A program made the position numbers and the translations under genes. A stretch of 64,000 nt of DNA from Methylobacterium pseudosasicola. Lineage in GTDB: Bacteria; Pseudomonadota; Alphaproteobacteria; Rhizobiales; Beijerinckiaceae. Below the pieces are notes generated by a model. It was not told where the DNA came from and made no database searches. It worked only from the letters and a program-made list of their open reading frames with translations. Below, piece by piece: positions 41,311 to 49,900 of this stretch (the stretch's first letter is position 1; each line of letters opens with the position of its first letter). Location of the stretch: positions 62,001 through 126,000 of the forward strand of contig NZ_FOTK01000006.1 in NCBI RefSeq assembly GCF_900114535.1, read 5' to 3'.

Positions 41311-41559
41311 ATGACCGTCAGCCGCGATTACATGCTGAAAAAGCCCGACGGGCCTTCGGCAGCGAAGCATTTTCTTCACACGCAGCTCGTGCCGCGCGCG
41401 GTCAACATTGCCGGCGAGGCGGAAGTGGCCTTGAGCCGGGCTTCGGCGCGAACGGGCATCCGCCCGGCTCTGATCCTCGCCGGCGTCGCGGCCGCGGCGG
41501 TGATGACGGTTTTCCAGCTTCGGCAAAGCCGCGCCAGCACCGGCAATCGGAGGATCTGA
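41311..41559 (+). CDS. Small membrane-anchored hypothetical protein
   Basis: 82 aa starting MTVSRDYMLKKPDG after AGGGG. The C-terminal third has one hydrophobic segment (RPALILAGVAAAAVMTVFQL, near 50-70) followed by a basic end. It is divergent from the Fdh-like gene over an AT-richer 119-bp region (TTTATTCGCC, CAACATAAATCAATAAC) that should hold both promoters. No known family. Confidence 0.6.
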   Translation: MTVSRDYMLKKPDGPSAAKHFLHTQLVPRAVNIAGEAEVALSRASARTGIRPALILAGVAAAAVMTVFQLRQSRASTGNRRI

Positions 41560-41669
41560 GGCGATCCGTGACCGCTTCGGAGCCGCCCTGTTCGTGCGCG
41601 GGAAGCGGTCCAGCGTGGCGCTAGGCTCATCAGACGGTCGCACGCACACCCGGGGCGGCGGCCCCGAAC

Positions 41670-42371
41670 TCAAGGAGCCGGGGCCTGCCCCGCGACTACC
41701 ACGCCCAGGGTATCGAGCAGCGAGGAGCGCGCCCGGCTGACCCGGCTCTTCACGGTGCCGACTTGGCAGCCGAGCTTGGTCGCCGCCTCTTCGTAGGTAT
41801 GCCCCTCCGCGCCGACCAGCAGCAGCGCCTGCCGCTGGGCGGCCGGGAGGGTGCCGAGCTGCTTCCACACGACCTTGAGGGTGCTGGCATCTTCTTGGTC
41901 GGACAGGCTGGTCATCTGGCTGGCATGGGTGCCGTCCACGTCCTCGACCTCGCGCCGGTTCTTGCGCAGCTCCGAGTAGAACTGGTTGCGCAGGATCGTG
42001 AACAGCCAGGCGGTGAAGTTCGTCCCGGGCCGGAACCGCGTCTGGTTGGCCCAGGCCTTCACGAAGGTCTCCTGCACGAGGTCGTCGGCCCGGCTCACGT
42101 CGCCGACCAGCGAGAGCGCGAAGGTGCGCAGCGCCGGCAGCGCCTTGATGATGTCGCTGCGGAAATCGAACGCGACGACCTCGCCTTGGGCCGCCACGGC
42201 GGCCTCGAAGCGCGCCACGAGGCCGGCGAGCTGAGCCGGCAGCGGCTCCTGCTCGACGATCTGAAAATAGTCTCGGATCGGCAGGGCGAGATGCTGGCCG
42301 ATAATCGCGGCGTAGCCGGTCGCGCCGCCGCGCTCTGTGCCGTCCGACTCCGTCGCGATATCATCGGTCAT
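41670..42371 (-). CDS. EcfG-like (ECF15-type) RNA polymerase sigma factor
   Basis: 233 aa. Region 2 (SRADDLVQETFVKAWANQTRFRPGTNFTAWLFTILRNQFYSE) is followed by the linker REVEDVDGTH, which is characteristic of EcfG general stress sigma factors, and region 4 (EEAATKLGCQVGTVKSRVSRARSSLL). It carries an N-terminal extension of about 70 residues compared with EcfG. PhyR and NepR genes, the usual partners, are not in the window, so this is probably one of several EcfG paralogues. It is divergent from the nitrile hydratase operon. Confidence 0.85.
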   Translation of the reverse strand: MTDDIATESDGTERGGATGYAAIIGQHLALPIRDYFQIVEQEPLPAQLAGLVARFEAAVAAQGEVVAFDFRSDIIKALPALRTFALSLVGDVSRADDLVQETFVKAWANQTRFRPGTNFTAWLFTILRNQFYSELRKNRREVEDVDGTHASQMTSLSDQEDASTLKVVWKQLGTLPAAQRQALLLVGAEGHTYEEAATKLGCQVGTVKSRVSRARSSLLDTLGVVVAGQAPAP

Positions 42372-42404
42372 ACGCGTATCCTGGTCCCGATCGTCTTGTA
42401 TACT

Positions 42405-42430
42405 GGAACTGCTCTAACGTCGGTAGCGTC
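42405..42430 (+). promoter_or_regulatory. EcfG-like promoter candidate upstream of nitrile hydratase
   Basis: GGAAC at 42405-42409, 17-base spacer, then CGTC at 42427-42430; one mismatch from GGAAC-N17-CGTT. It points rightward to the nitrile hydratase genes, though the start codon is 138 bp away. It may link them to an EcfG-type sigma factor such as the divergent one. Confidence 0.3.
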
Positions 42431-42568
42431 CCAAATCTGAACCGATGCCAAACGCTCCCGGAAAAAACCGGAGGATCGCGCAATCCATCGCGATCATGAT
42501 TGATACATCGCAACGGCAGTGGCCGTGGGCGAGGCGCCGGTGCAGAATACCGATGGCCAGGAGGACGG

Positions 42569-43216
42569 ATGAGCCACGACCACGCGCACGCGCATGACCA
42601 CCCGCATGGCAGCGATCTCTCGCCCATCGAGGCGCGGGTCCGCGCGCTGGAATCCCTGCTGACCGAGAAGGGCTATATCGACCCGGCGGCCCTCGACACC
42701 CTCGTGGACCTCTACGAGAACAAGGTCGGGCCGCATGCCGGCGCCCGGGTGGTGGCGCGGGCCTGGGCCGATCCCGAATACCGGGCGCGGCTCCTGTCCG
42801 ACGCCACGCCGGCCATCGCCGAGCTCGGCATCGGCGGGCGCGGCGGCGAGCACATGGTGGTGGTGGCCAACACCCCAGAGACCCACAACCTCGTCGTATG
42901 CACGCTCTGCTCCTGCTACCCCTGGCCGGTGCTCGGCCTGCCGCCGGTCTGGTACAAGGCGCCGCCCTACCGCGCCCGGGCGGTGATCGACCCGCGCGGC
43001 GTGCTGGCGGATTTCGGGGTGACGATCCCGGAGACCACCCGGATCACCGTCTGGGATTCCACTGCCGAGACGCGCTACATGGTCCTCCCGATGCGCCCCG
43101 CGAACACCGAGGGTTTCTCCGAGGAGGCCCTGGCCGCCCTCGTCACCCGGGACGCGATGATCGGCACCGGCCTGCCCGGAACGGTCCCGCCGAGCCCGCC
43201 GGAGATGCCGGTATGA
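42569..43216 (+). CDS. nthA: Nitrile hydratase, alpha subunit (cobalt type)
   Basis: 215 aa. The metal-binding claw is [11 protein letters not shown], with Cys111, Cys114 and Cys116; the Thr in CTLCSC indicates a low-spin Co(III) enzyme (iron enzymes have Ser). Two cysteines are normally oxidised to sulfinic and sulfenic acid. The N-terminus is rich in His and Asp ([12 protein letters not shown]), which might bind cobalt during assembly. It hydrates nitriles to amides as an alpha-beta dimer. First gene of a three-gene operon with overlapping ATGA junctions. Confidence 0.96.
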   Translation: MSHDHAHAHDHPHGSDLSPIEARVRALESLLTEKGYIDPAALDTLVDLYENKVGPHAGARVVARAWADPEYRARLLSDATPAIAELGIGGRGGEHMVVVANTPETHNLVVCTLCSCYPWPVLGLPPVWYKAPPYRARAVIDPRGVLADFGVTIPETTRITVWDSTAETRYMVLPMRPANTEGFSEEALAALVTRDAMIGTGLPGTVPPSPPEMPV

Positions 43217-43872
43217 ACGGCGCCCAGGATCTCGGCGGCGCGCACGGCTTCGGGCCGGTGGTGCCGGAGCCGGACGAGCCGGTGTTCCACGCCGACTGGG
43301 AACGCCGTGTCTTCGCGATGGCGATGGCCATGGGCTACACCGGCGCCTGGAACCTCGACGGCAGCCGCGCCAACCGCGAGTCGCTGCCGCCGGCCCAGTA
43401 TCTCGCATCGAGCTACTACGAGATCTGGCTGGCCGCCCTGGAGAAGCAGGTCGCCGCCGCGGGCCTTGCGACTCCCGACGAGATCGCGGCGGGCCGCGCC
43501 TCTGAGGCGCCGAAGCCCGTGGCACGGGTGCTCGCCCGTGAGGGCCTGGAGGCGCGCTTCCGGGCGGGCTTCCCGAGCAGCCGCGATCCCGCCGCCCCGG
43601 CCCGGTTCGTGGTGGGTGATGCCGTCGTTGCCCGCAACATCCACCCGACCGGGCATACCCGCCTGCCGCGCTACGTCCGCGGGAAGCGGGGCCGGATCGA
43701 GCGCATCGACGGCGCCTTCGTCTATCCCGACACCAACGCCTACGGGGCGGGCGAGAACCCAACCTGGCTGTACACCGTCAGCTTCACCGCTGCGGAGTTG
43801 TGGGGTGAGAGCGGCGATCCGGGCGGGATCGTCACGGTGGCAGCCTTCGAACCGTATCTGGACCCGGCGTGA
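43213..43872 (+). CDS. nthB: Nitrile hydratase, beta subunit
   Basis: 219 aa. [30 protein letters not shown] is the usual N-terminus of the beta subunit. The C-terminal barrel-like domain is visible as [33 protein letters not shown] and VYTVSF-like [14 protein letters not shown]. Arg residues in [13 protein letters not shown] support the sulfenate ligand of the alpha subunit. The start overlaps the nthA stop (ATGA) and its stop overlaps the next GTG. Confidence 0.95.
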   Translation: MNGAQDLGGAHGFGPVVPEPDEPVFHADWERRVFAMAMAMGYTGAWNLDGSRANRESLPPAQYLASSYYEIWLAALEKQVAAAGLATPDEIAAGRASEAPKPVARVLAREGLEARFRAGFPSSRDPAAPARFVVGDAVVARNIHPTGHTRLPRYVRGKRGRIERIDGAFVYPDTNAYGAGENPTWLYTVSFTAAELWGESGDPGGIVTVAAFEPYLDPA

Positions 43873-44192
43873 GCGAACCGCTTCCAAAAACCTTCGCGGC
43901 GCCTTGGGAGGCGCAGGTCTTCGCCCTGGTGGTGTCCTTGCAGGAGGCGGGGCTGTTCACCTGGGCGGAGTGGGCAGACCGACTCGGCAACGCGATCCGG
44001 CCCGCCGCTGCCCCTGAGCAGGCCGCCGATTACGGTGCTTGGCTCGCCACCCTGGAAACGATCCTGGCCGAGCGCGGGATCGCGACCCCCGACAGCGTGG
44101 CAGTTCGCACTGAAGCGTTCCTGCGCGCTGCTGCGGCAACACCGCACGGCCGGCCAATCCGTTTGGAGAATGATCCGCTCTACCGGTCCTGA
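43869..44192 (+). CDS. Nitrile hydratase accessory (activator) protein
   Basis: 107 aa from GTG 43869 overlapping the nthB stop. It is homologous to the N-terminal half of the beta subunit (FAAPWEAQVFALVVSLQEAGLFTWAEWADRLG), the hallmark of the P14K/NhlE-type self-subunit-swapping chaperone that carries the alpha subunit while cobalt is inserted. The 3' end overlaps the opposite MBL-like gene by 13 bp. Confidence 0.88.
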   Translation: MSEPLPKTFAAPWEAQVFALVVSLQEAGLFTWAEWADRLGNAIRPAAAPEQAADYGAWLATLETILAERGIATPDSVAVRTEAFLRAAAATPHGRPIRLENDPLYRS

Positions 44193-45079
44193 ACCGGCAG
44201 GCTGTCGAGCGGCACCGGCGCGGCATGCGCACGGCCGCTCAGCAACTGATCCAGCAGCGCCAGAACCTCGCGCCGGCCGCAATTGCGCGCGGGCTCAAAC
44301 GGCGTCCACGTCTGGGTGAAATCGAGGCGCTCGAACACGTCGCGGTAGCGGCGCAGCTCGCCCGGCGTGAGCGGCACCCCGCGCACGAACGCCTTGTGGG
44401 CCGAGATCGTCGTGGCCCGGCGCGGATCGGCCGGATCCAGCTCGAACTTCAGGGCGTCGCCGCAGAAGCAGATTTTCCGCGTCCGGTCGTACAGGACGGC
44501 GTGGCCGTCGAAATGCCCCGCGGTGCGATGCAGCTCCAGACCCGGCAGGGGCTCGAGGAAATCGTCATACGGCCAGCTCACCTGAAGCGCGGCACTCCAG
44601 ATGAAATCGGCTGCGGGCAGGCATAATTCCGGGTCGAACCGGTCCTGGAGCTGCGTCAATGCCCCGTAAGCATGCGGATGCGAGGCCGAGAGCACCTGTA
44701 GGCCGCCGAGCATCGCGATCTGCTCGAGGGCGGCCTCGCTGAAGACCGGGCAGCCCTCGAAACCCATATTCCCGTGCTCGGTCTGGATCAGGTAGGCGGA
44801 GGGGCCGATGCCGGAGACCGGCTCGTTCCAGAACCGCCAGACACCCGGCTCCAGTTCCTGCCAGTGGCACGGGAAGGCGTCCTGCGCCTCCCGGGCGGTG
44901 CGGAACCGCCAGCCGTCCTGCGGCACCACGTGGCGGACATCGAGGCAGAGCGGGCAGGACGGAGGCGCCTCGAAATGGCGCTGCCAGAACCCGCAATTGT
45001 CGCAGGTATAGGCGGGCAGCTTCAGGGCGCCCGCGAAGGGCAGATAGCCGGGCATCGTCTCGAACCTCTTCTGGCGCAT
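44180..45079 (-). CDS. MBL-fold metallo-hydrolase-like protein with a zinc ribbon
   Basis: 299 aa. A rubredoxin/zinc-ribbon-like N-terminus has CDNC (26-29) and CPLC (42-45). The rest resembles a metallo-beta-lactamase fold: LIQTEHGNMGFEGCP, VLSASHPHAYGALTQ in place of HXHXDH, HRTAGHFDGHAVLYD and ICFCGDALKFE. The first metal-binding motif is degenerate (SHPHAYG), so catalysis is uncertain. It is convergent with the nitrile hydratase operon. Function unknown. Confidence 0.75.
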   Translation of the reverse strand: MRQKRFETMPGYLPFAGALKLPAYTCDNCGFWQRHFEAPPSCPLCLDVRHVVPQDGWRFRTAREAQDAFPCHWQELEPGVWRFWNEPVSGIGPSAYLIQTEHGNMGFEGCPVFSEAALEQIAMLGGLQVLSASHPHAYGALTQLQDRFDPELCLPAADFIWSAALQVSWPYDDFLEPLPGLELHRTAGHFDGHAVLYDRTRKICFCGDALKFELDPADPRRATTISAHKAFVRGVPLTPGELRRYRDVFERLDFTQTWTPFEPARNCGRREVLALLDQLLSGRAHAAPVPLDSLPVQDR

Positions 45080-45091
45080 GGTCCCGGGATT

Positions 45092-45183
45092 CCAAAGGGC
45101 TCAGCCCTTTGGCGGGGTTCGGGGGTGGGACCCCCGAAACACCAGGGCTCCGCCCTGGACCCGCAAAAGGTCTCGGACCTTTT
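45092..45183. repeat. Intergenic cluster of four tandem hairpins
   Basis: Four perfect dyads in 92 bp: CCAAAGGGC-TCA-GCCCTTTGG, TCGGGGG-TGGGA-CCCCCGA, CCAGGG-CTCCG-CCCTGG and AAAAGGTC-TCG-GACCTTTT. This composition is that of a dispersed intergenic repeat seen in Methylobacterium and other alphaproteobacteria. It lies between two leftward genes and may terminate or stabilise the SDR transcript. Confidence 0.7.
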
Positions 45184-45198
45184 GAAACCAGGACGTGT

Positions 45199-46218
45199 CT
45201 AGCGAGTCCGGTCAGGTAGCGCAGCCCGCCGGGGCCGGGTGGCTGCCACGGCTGCGGCAGCGAGCCCGAGAAGCGCCAGACCCGCGAGGCCGCCGACCGC
45301 CAGGTCGCGCGTCCGGCTCGTGACGAACTCGCCCCGTGTGGTCTTCATCCGGTCGGTGAACCGCCCGTCGATGCCGACCTGGCCCGGCACGGGGTCGTAG
45401 AGGTTGCCATCCATGTCGGGGATCGTCGTGTCGGACAGCTGGGCTGACCACATCGAGGCCGCCTTGCGGTCGGCGAGCGCCGGGGCCAGCGCCTGCGCGG
45501 CGGCCATCATCATCGACGAGCGCCCGACCCAGACCTCCCGGCGCGGATGTTCCACCGCGTAGACGATCGCCTCGGCGCAGAGCCGCGGGTCGAAGACCGG
45601 GTCCGGAGCGTATTGACGATGGCCGGTGCGATTGCGCGCCCAGTTGAATTGCGGGGTGTTCACCGCCGGCAGGTAGACCACGCTGAGGCTGACGGCGACC
45701 TTGTCGTGGAGCAGCTCGCAGCGCAGGGCGTCGGTGAAGCCGGAGACGGCGAACTTGGCCGCGCAATAGGGCGCCTGAAGCGGCGCCGCCCGGATCGCGA
45801 GGCCGGACGAGACCTGGATGATCGCGCCGCGGTTGCGCCGCTTCATGTAGCGGAGCGCCGCCAGGGTGCCGTAGACTTGGCTGAGATAGGTGGTCTCGGT
45901 GACCCGCCGATACTCGTCCGGGGTGATCTGGTCGGCCGGGTTCACCACGGTCGACATGGCGTTGTTCACCCAGGCCCGGATCGGGCCAAGCTCGGTCTCG
46001 ATCCGGGCGGCGGCGGCGTCCACGGCCTGTGGATCGGCAACGTCGGCCGCGATCGCCAGGACCGGCTGGCCGTAGGCGGCGAGCGCCCGCTCGGCGGCGG
46101 CGAGCCGCCCGGGATCACGCGCCACCACGGCCACCGACCAGCCGCCGGCGGCGAAGCGATGCGCGGTTGCGAGCCCGATTCCGGCGGTCCCTCCGGTAAC
46201 GACTGCAACCCGTGCCAT
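45199..46218 (-). CDS. SDR family oxidoreductase with a C-terminal membrane segment
   Basis: 339 aa. NAD(P) binding: VVTGGTAGIGLATAHRFA (TGxxxGIG). The catalytic residues are Ser in IIQVSSGLA and Tyr-Lys in APYCAAKFA, with NNAMS replacing NNAG. After residue 260 comes an extension ending in a transmembrane helix (LAVGGLAGLALLGLAAAAVAA) and a basic tail, so it may be membrane-attached. The substrate is unknown. Confidence 0.88.
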   Translation of the reverse strand: MARVAVVTGGTAGIGLATAHRFAAGGWSVAVVARDPGRLAAAERALAAYGQPVLAIAADVADPQAVDAAAARIETELGPIRAWVNNAMSTVVNPADQITPDEYRRVTETTYLSQVYGTLAALRYMKRRNRGAIIQVSSGLAIRAAPLQAPYCAAKFAVSGFTDALRCELLHDKVAVSLSVVYLPAVNTPQFNWARNRTGHRQYAPDPVFDPRLCAEAIVYAVEHPRREVWVGRSSMMMAAAQALAPALADRKAASMWSAQLSDTTIPDMDGNLYDPVPGQVGIDGRFTDRMKTTRGEFVTSRTRDLAVGGLAGLALLGLAAAAVAATRPRRAALPDRTR

Positions 46219-46409
46219 CCTGCCTCACTCTTTGGAACAACTGCTGCGGCAACGAGCATCGCCCCCCCCGGTTGCGCCGCACCACCGTGCCGGAACGTCA
46301 CGGCCGCCGGTCTTTTTAGAACCCAACGCGCAACGTCCGACGATGAGCGCTGTTGGTTCTGCGTAGTCGCGCGCAACCGAAGCGCGGCCGGCCTTCGAGG
46401 ATCGCAGCC

Positions 46410-46670
46410 ATGCGTTCTGGACGACGGTTCTCCCTGCCGATCGATCCCTGGCCGCAGGCCTCGCTCGGCGAACGGATGTCGGTCGGGCTGGTCCTGACCC
46501 TGCTGCTCGCGGTCCCACTCTGCGCCGCCAGCGCCGTGATGGTCGTGAGCGCGACGATCGGGGCCTACATCACCTGGTCCTACGACCTCGGCGCGTCTCT
46601 GCGGAACGCCATCGAGCGCCAGATCGGCCGGATGGCCGGCGCGCATGGACGCGCGTTCCGGAAGGTCTGA
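46410..46670 (+). CDS. Small membrane protein of unknown function
   Basis: 86 aa from ATG 46410 with GAGG upstream. One long or two close hydrophobic segments (MSVGLVLTLLLAVPLCAASAVMVVSATIGAYITW, residues 23-57) are flanked by a basic N-terminus and a polar, basic C-terminal helix (ERQIGRMAGAHGRAFRKV). No family recognised. Confidence 0.55.
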   Translation: MRSGRRFSLPIDPWPQASLGERMSVGLVLTLLLAVPLCAASAVMVVSATIGAYITWSYDLGASLRNAIERQIGRMAGAHGRAFRKV

Positions 46671-46940
46671 GAGGCGTCTCGCGTCCAGGCCTGACCGGCG
46701 CGCAACTGTTGCAATCGTTTGCCGAACCGTCATTGCGAGCGCAGCGAAGCAACCCAGGGCGGCGCGCGATCCCCGAACCCTGGCGCGTCACTGGGTTGCT
46801 TCGCTGCGCTCGCAATGACGGCGTCGTCCGGATGAAGCGCGAACCGGTGTATTGCGACTCCGCAACCACCGCCTGACGCAAGGCCGATTTGACCTCGACG
46901 CATCGGCTGGGCCAGTCAGGTTCGGAACCGAGAGATCGCC
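46671..46940. other. Non-coding region before aas
   Basis: 270 bp holding the 29-bp perfect inverted repeat described separately and the leader of the aas gene. No open frame with a credible start or ribosome-binding site is seen. AAGGCC and TTGACC elements occur near 46885 but no clear promoter can be named. Confidence 0.5.
46728..46820. repeat. 29-bp perfect inverted repeat (dispersed intergenic element)
   Basis: The left arm (46728-46756) begins CGTCATTGCGAGCGCAGCGA, and the right arm (46792-46820) is its exact reverse complement. A 35-bp centre separates them. Arms of this kind (CATTGCGAGC...GAAGCAA) are familiar dispersed repeats in Rhizobiales genomes. No transposase is present. Confidence 0.8.
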
Positions 46941-49900
46941 ATGTTCCGTTCCCTGATGAGTGCCCGGCGCTTCGCGCCGCTGTTCTGGTGCCAGTTCTTC
47001 TCGGCGTTCAACGACAATTTCCTGAAGAACGCCCTGGCCTTCCTGATCCTGTTCGGGATCGGCGGGCAGGCGGATGCGCATGCGGGCGTGCTCGTCACCC
47101 TGGCGAGCGCCGTGTTCATCGGGCCGTTCTTCATCCTGTCGGGCCTGGGCGGCCAATGGGCCGACCGCTACGACAAGGCGCTGATGGCGCGCCGGCTCAA
47201 GTTCGCCGAGATCTTCGCCGCCGGCACCGCGGTGCTCGGGTTCCTGCTGCATTCGGTGCCGGTGCTGTTCGTGGCGCTCGGCCTGTTCGGGACGATCGCG
47301 GCCCTGTTCGGCCCGATCAAATACGGGATCCTGCCGGATCATCTGCGCCGCGAGGAATTGCCCGCCGGCAACGCGCTGGTCGAGGCCGCGACCTTCCTGG
47401 CGATCCTGCTCGGCACGATCGCGGCCGGCGCGGCCTCGGCGCTTGGCGGCTCGGGCCTGGTGTTCGGCATCCTGGTGATGGGCTTCGCGGTCCTGTGCTG
47501 GCTCTCGGCCCGGATGATCCCGCCCACCGGGGAGGGGGCGCCGGACCTCCATGTCGATCGCAACGTGGCGCGCTCCACCGCCTCGCTGCTGCGCGACCTC
47601 TGGGCCGATACGCGGCTGTGGCGCGGCTCGCTGACGGTGAGCTGGTTCTGGCTGGTCGGCGTGGTCGTGCTGTCGCTGCTGCCTGTTCTGGTGCGCGGCG
47701 CCTTCAACGGCACCGAGACGGTGATCACGCTGCTGCTGGCCTTGTTCTCGATCGGCATCGCCGTGGGCTCGGGCCTGGCCTCGTGGCTCGCCAGCGGCCG
47801 GATCGTGCTGCTGCCGACGCCGGTCGGGGCGGTGCTGATGGGCCTGTTCGGCCTCGACCTCGCCTGGACGATCGGACACCTGCCTCCGCCGCCCGCGGAG
47901 GCGATCGGTCCGTTCGACTTCCTGCAGACCGGCGAGGGCCTGCGCACCGCCATCGGCTTCCTCGGGCTCGCCGTCTCCGGCGGCCTCTACATCGTCCCGT
48001 CGTTTGCGGCCGTGCAGGCCTGGACCGAGAAGGCGATGCGGGCCCGCATCATCGGGGCGGTCAACGTCGTGACCGCCGCTTTCATGGTCGCCGGCACCCT
48101 GGCGCTCGCGGCCCTGCAGGGCGCCGGCCTGTCGATCGCCAGCCTGCTCGCCCTGGTGGCAGTGCTGAACCTGATCGTCGGCGCCGTCGTGTTCGCAACC
48201 CTGCCGACCAGCCCGTTCCGGGACGCGCTCTCGATCCTGTTCCGGGCCTTCTACCGGCTGGAGGTCCGCGGGCTCGACAACGTCGCGGCGGCCGGGCCGA
48301 ACTGCATCCTGGCACTCAACCACGTCTCGTTCCTCGACGCGCCGCTGGCCCTGTCACTGCTCGACCAGGAGCCGGTCTTCGCGGTCGATAGCGGCATCGC
48401 CCAGCGCTGGTGGGTCCGGCCGTTCCTGCGGGTCACCAAGGCGATGCCGCTCGACCCGACCCGACCGCTGGCCACCCGGACCCTGATCAACGCGGTCAAG
48501 GGCGGCGAGACGCTGATCATCTTCCCCGAGGGCCGGCTCACCGTCACCGGCAGCCTGATGAAGGTCTATGACGGCGCCGGGCTGATCGCCGACAAGTCTG
48601 GGGCCATGGTCGTGCCCGTGAAGATCGACGGGCTGGAGCGCACCGCGTTCTCGCGCCTGTCCCGCTCGCAGGTCCGCCGCCGCTGGTGGCCGAAGGTGAC
48701 CGTGACGGTGCTGCCGCCGGTGCGGCTCACCGTGGACGACACCCTGCGGGGCAAGGCCCGCCGGCAGGCGGCGGGCGCCGCCCTCTACGGCATCATGTCG
48801 GACCTGCTGTTCCGCACCGCCGACACCGACCGCGGCCTGATGGCGGCGCTGATCGATGCCGGCGACCGCCATGGCTGGCGCCGCACCGCGCTCGAGGACC
48901 CGGTCACCGGCCGCCTGACCTACAGCCGGCTGGTCCTGGGCGCCAACGTGCTCGGCCGCAAGCTGATGCCGCTCGCCCCCGAGGGCGGCCGGATCGGCGT
49001 GATGCTGCCCAATGCCAACGGCGCGGCCGTCACCCTGTTCGCCCTGGCCTCGGCGGGCCGGGTGCCGGCGATGATCAATTTTTCGGCCGGGCCGGCCAAT
49101 GTGCTCTCGGCGTGCCGGGCTGCGCAGGTCGACAGGATCCTGACCTCCCGGGCCTTCATCGAGAAGGGCCGGCTCGGCAGCCTGATCGAGGCGATCAGGG
49201 GAACGGTGGAGCTGGTCTACCTGGAGGACGTGCGCGCCACCGTCACGACTTCGGACAAGATCCGCGCTCTGCTCGCCGGCCGGAAGCCCCTGGTGAAGCG
49301 CACCGGCGAGGATCCGGCGGCGGTCCTGTTCACCTCGGGCAGCGAGGGCACGCCCAAGGGCGTGGTGCTGGCCAACCGCTGCATGCTCGCCAACGTCGCC
49401 CAGGTGGCGGCCCGGATCGATTTCGGGCCCACCGACAAGGTGTTCAACGTGCTGCCGGTGTTCCACGCCTTCGGACTGACCGCCGGGCTGATCCTGCCCC
49501 TGGTCTCCGGCGTGCCGGTCTATCTCTACCCGTCGCCGCTGCACTACCGGATCGTGCCGGAGCTGATCTACGGCTCGAACAGCACGGTCCTGTTCGGCAC
49601 CGACACGTTCCTGACGGGCTATGCCCGGGCCGCGCATGCCTACGACCTGCGCTCGCTCCGCTACGTCGTGGCCGGCGCGGAGGCCGTGAAGGACTCGACC
49701 CGCAAGACCTGGGGCGAGAAGTTCGGGCTGCGCATCCTGGAGGGCTACGGCGTCACCGAGTGCGGACCCGTGGTGGCGCTGAACACGCCGATGTTCAACC
49801 GCTTCGGCACGGTCGGTCGGATCCTGCCCGGTATCGAGACCCGCCTGGAGCCGGTGCCCGGGATCGAGGAAGGCGGCCGCCTCGCGGTGCGCGGCCCGAA

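Noticed and set aside
42569..45079. Possibility that the nitrile hydratase region is a recent genomic island
   Set aside because: GC content and codon use look like the neighbours, and no integrase, tRNA or attachment repeat is visible. Horizontal origin cannot be shown from the window alone.
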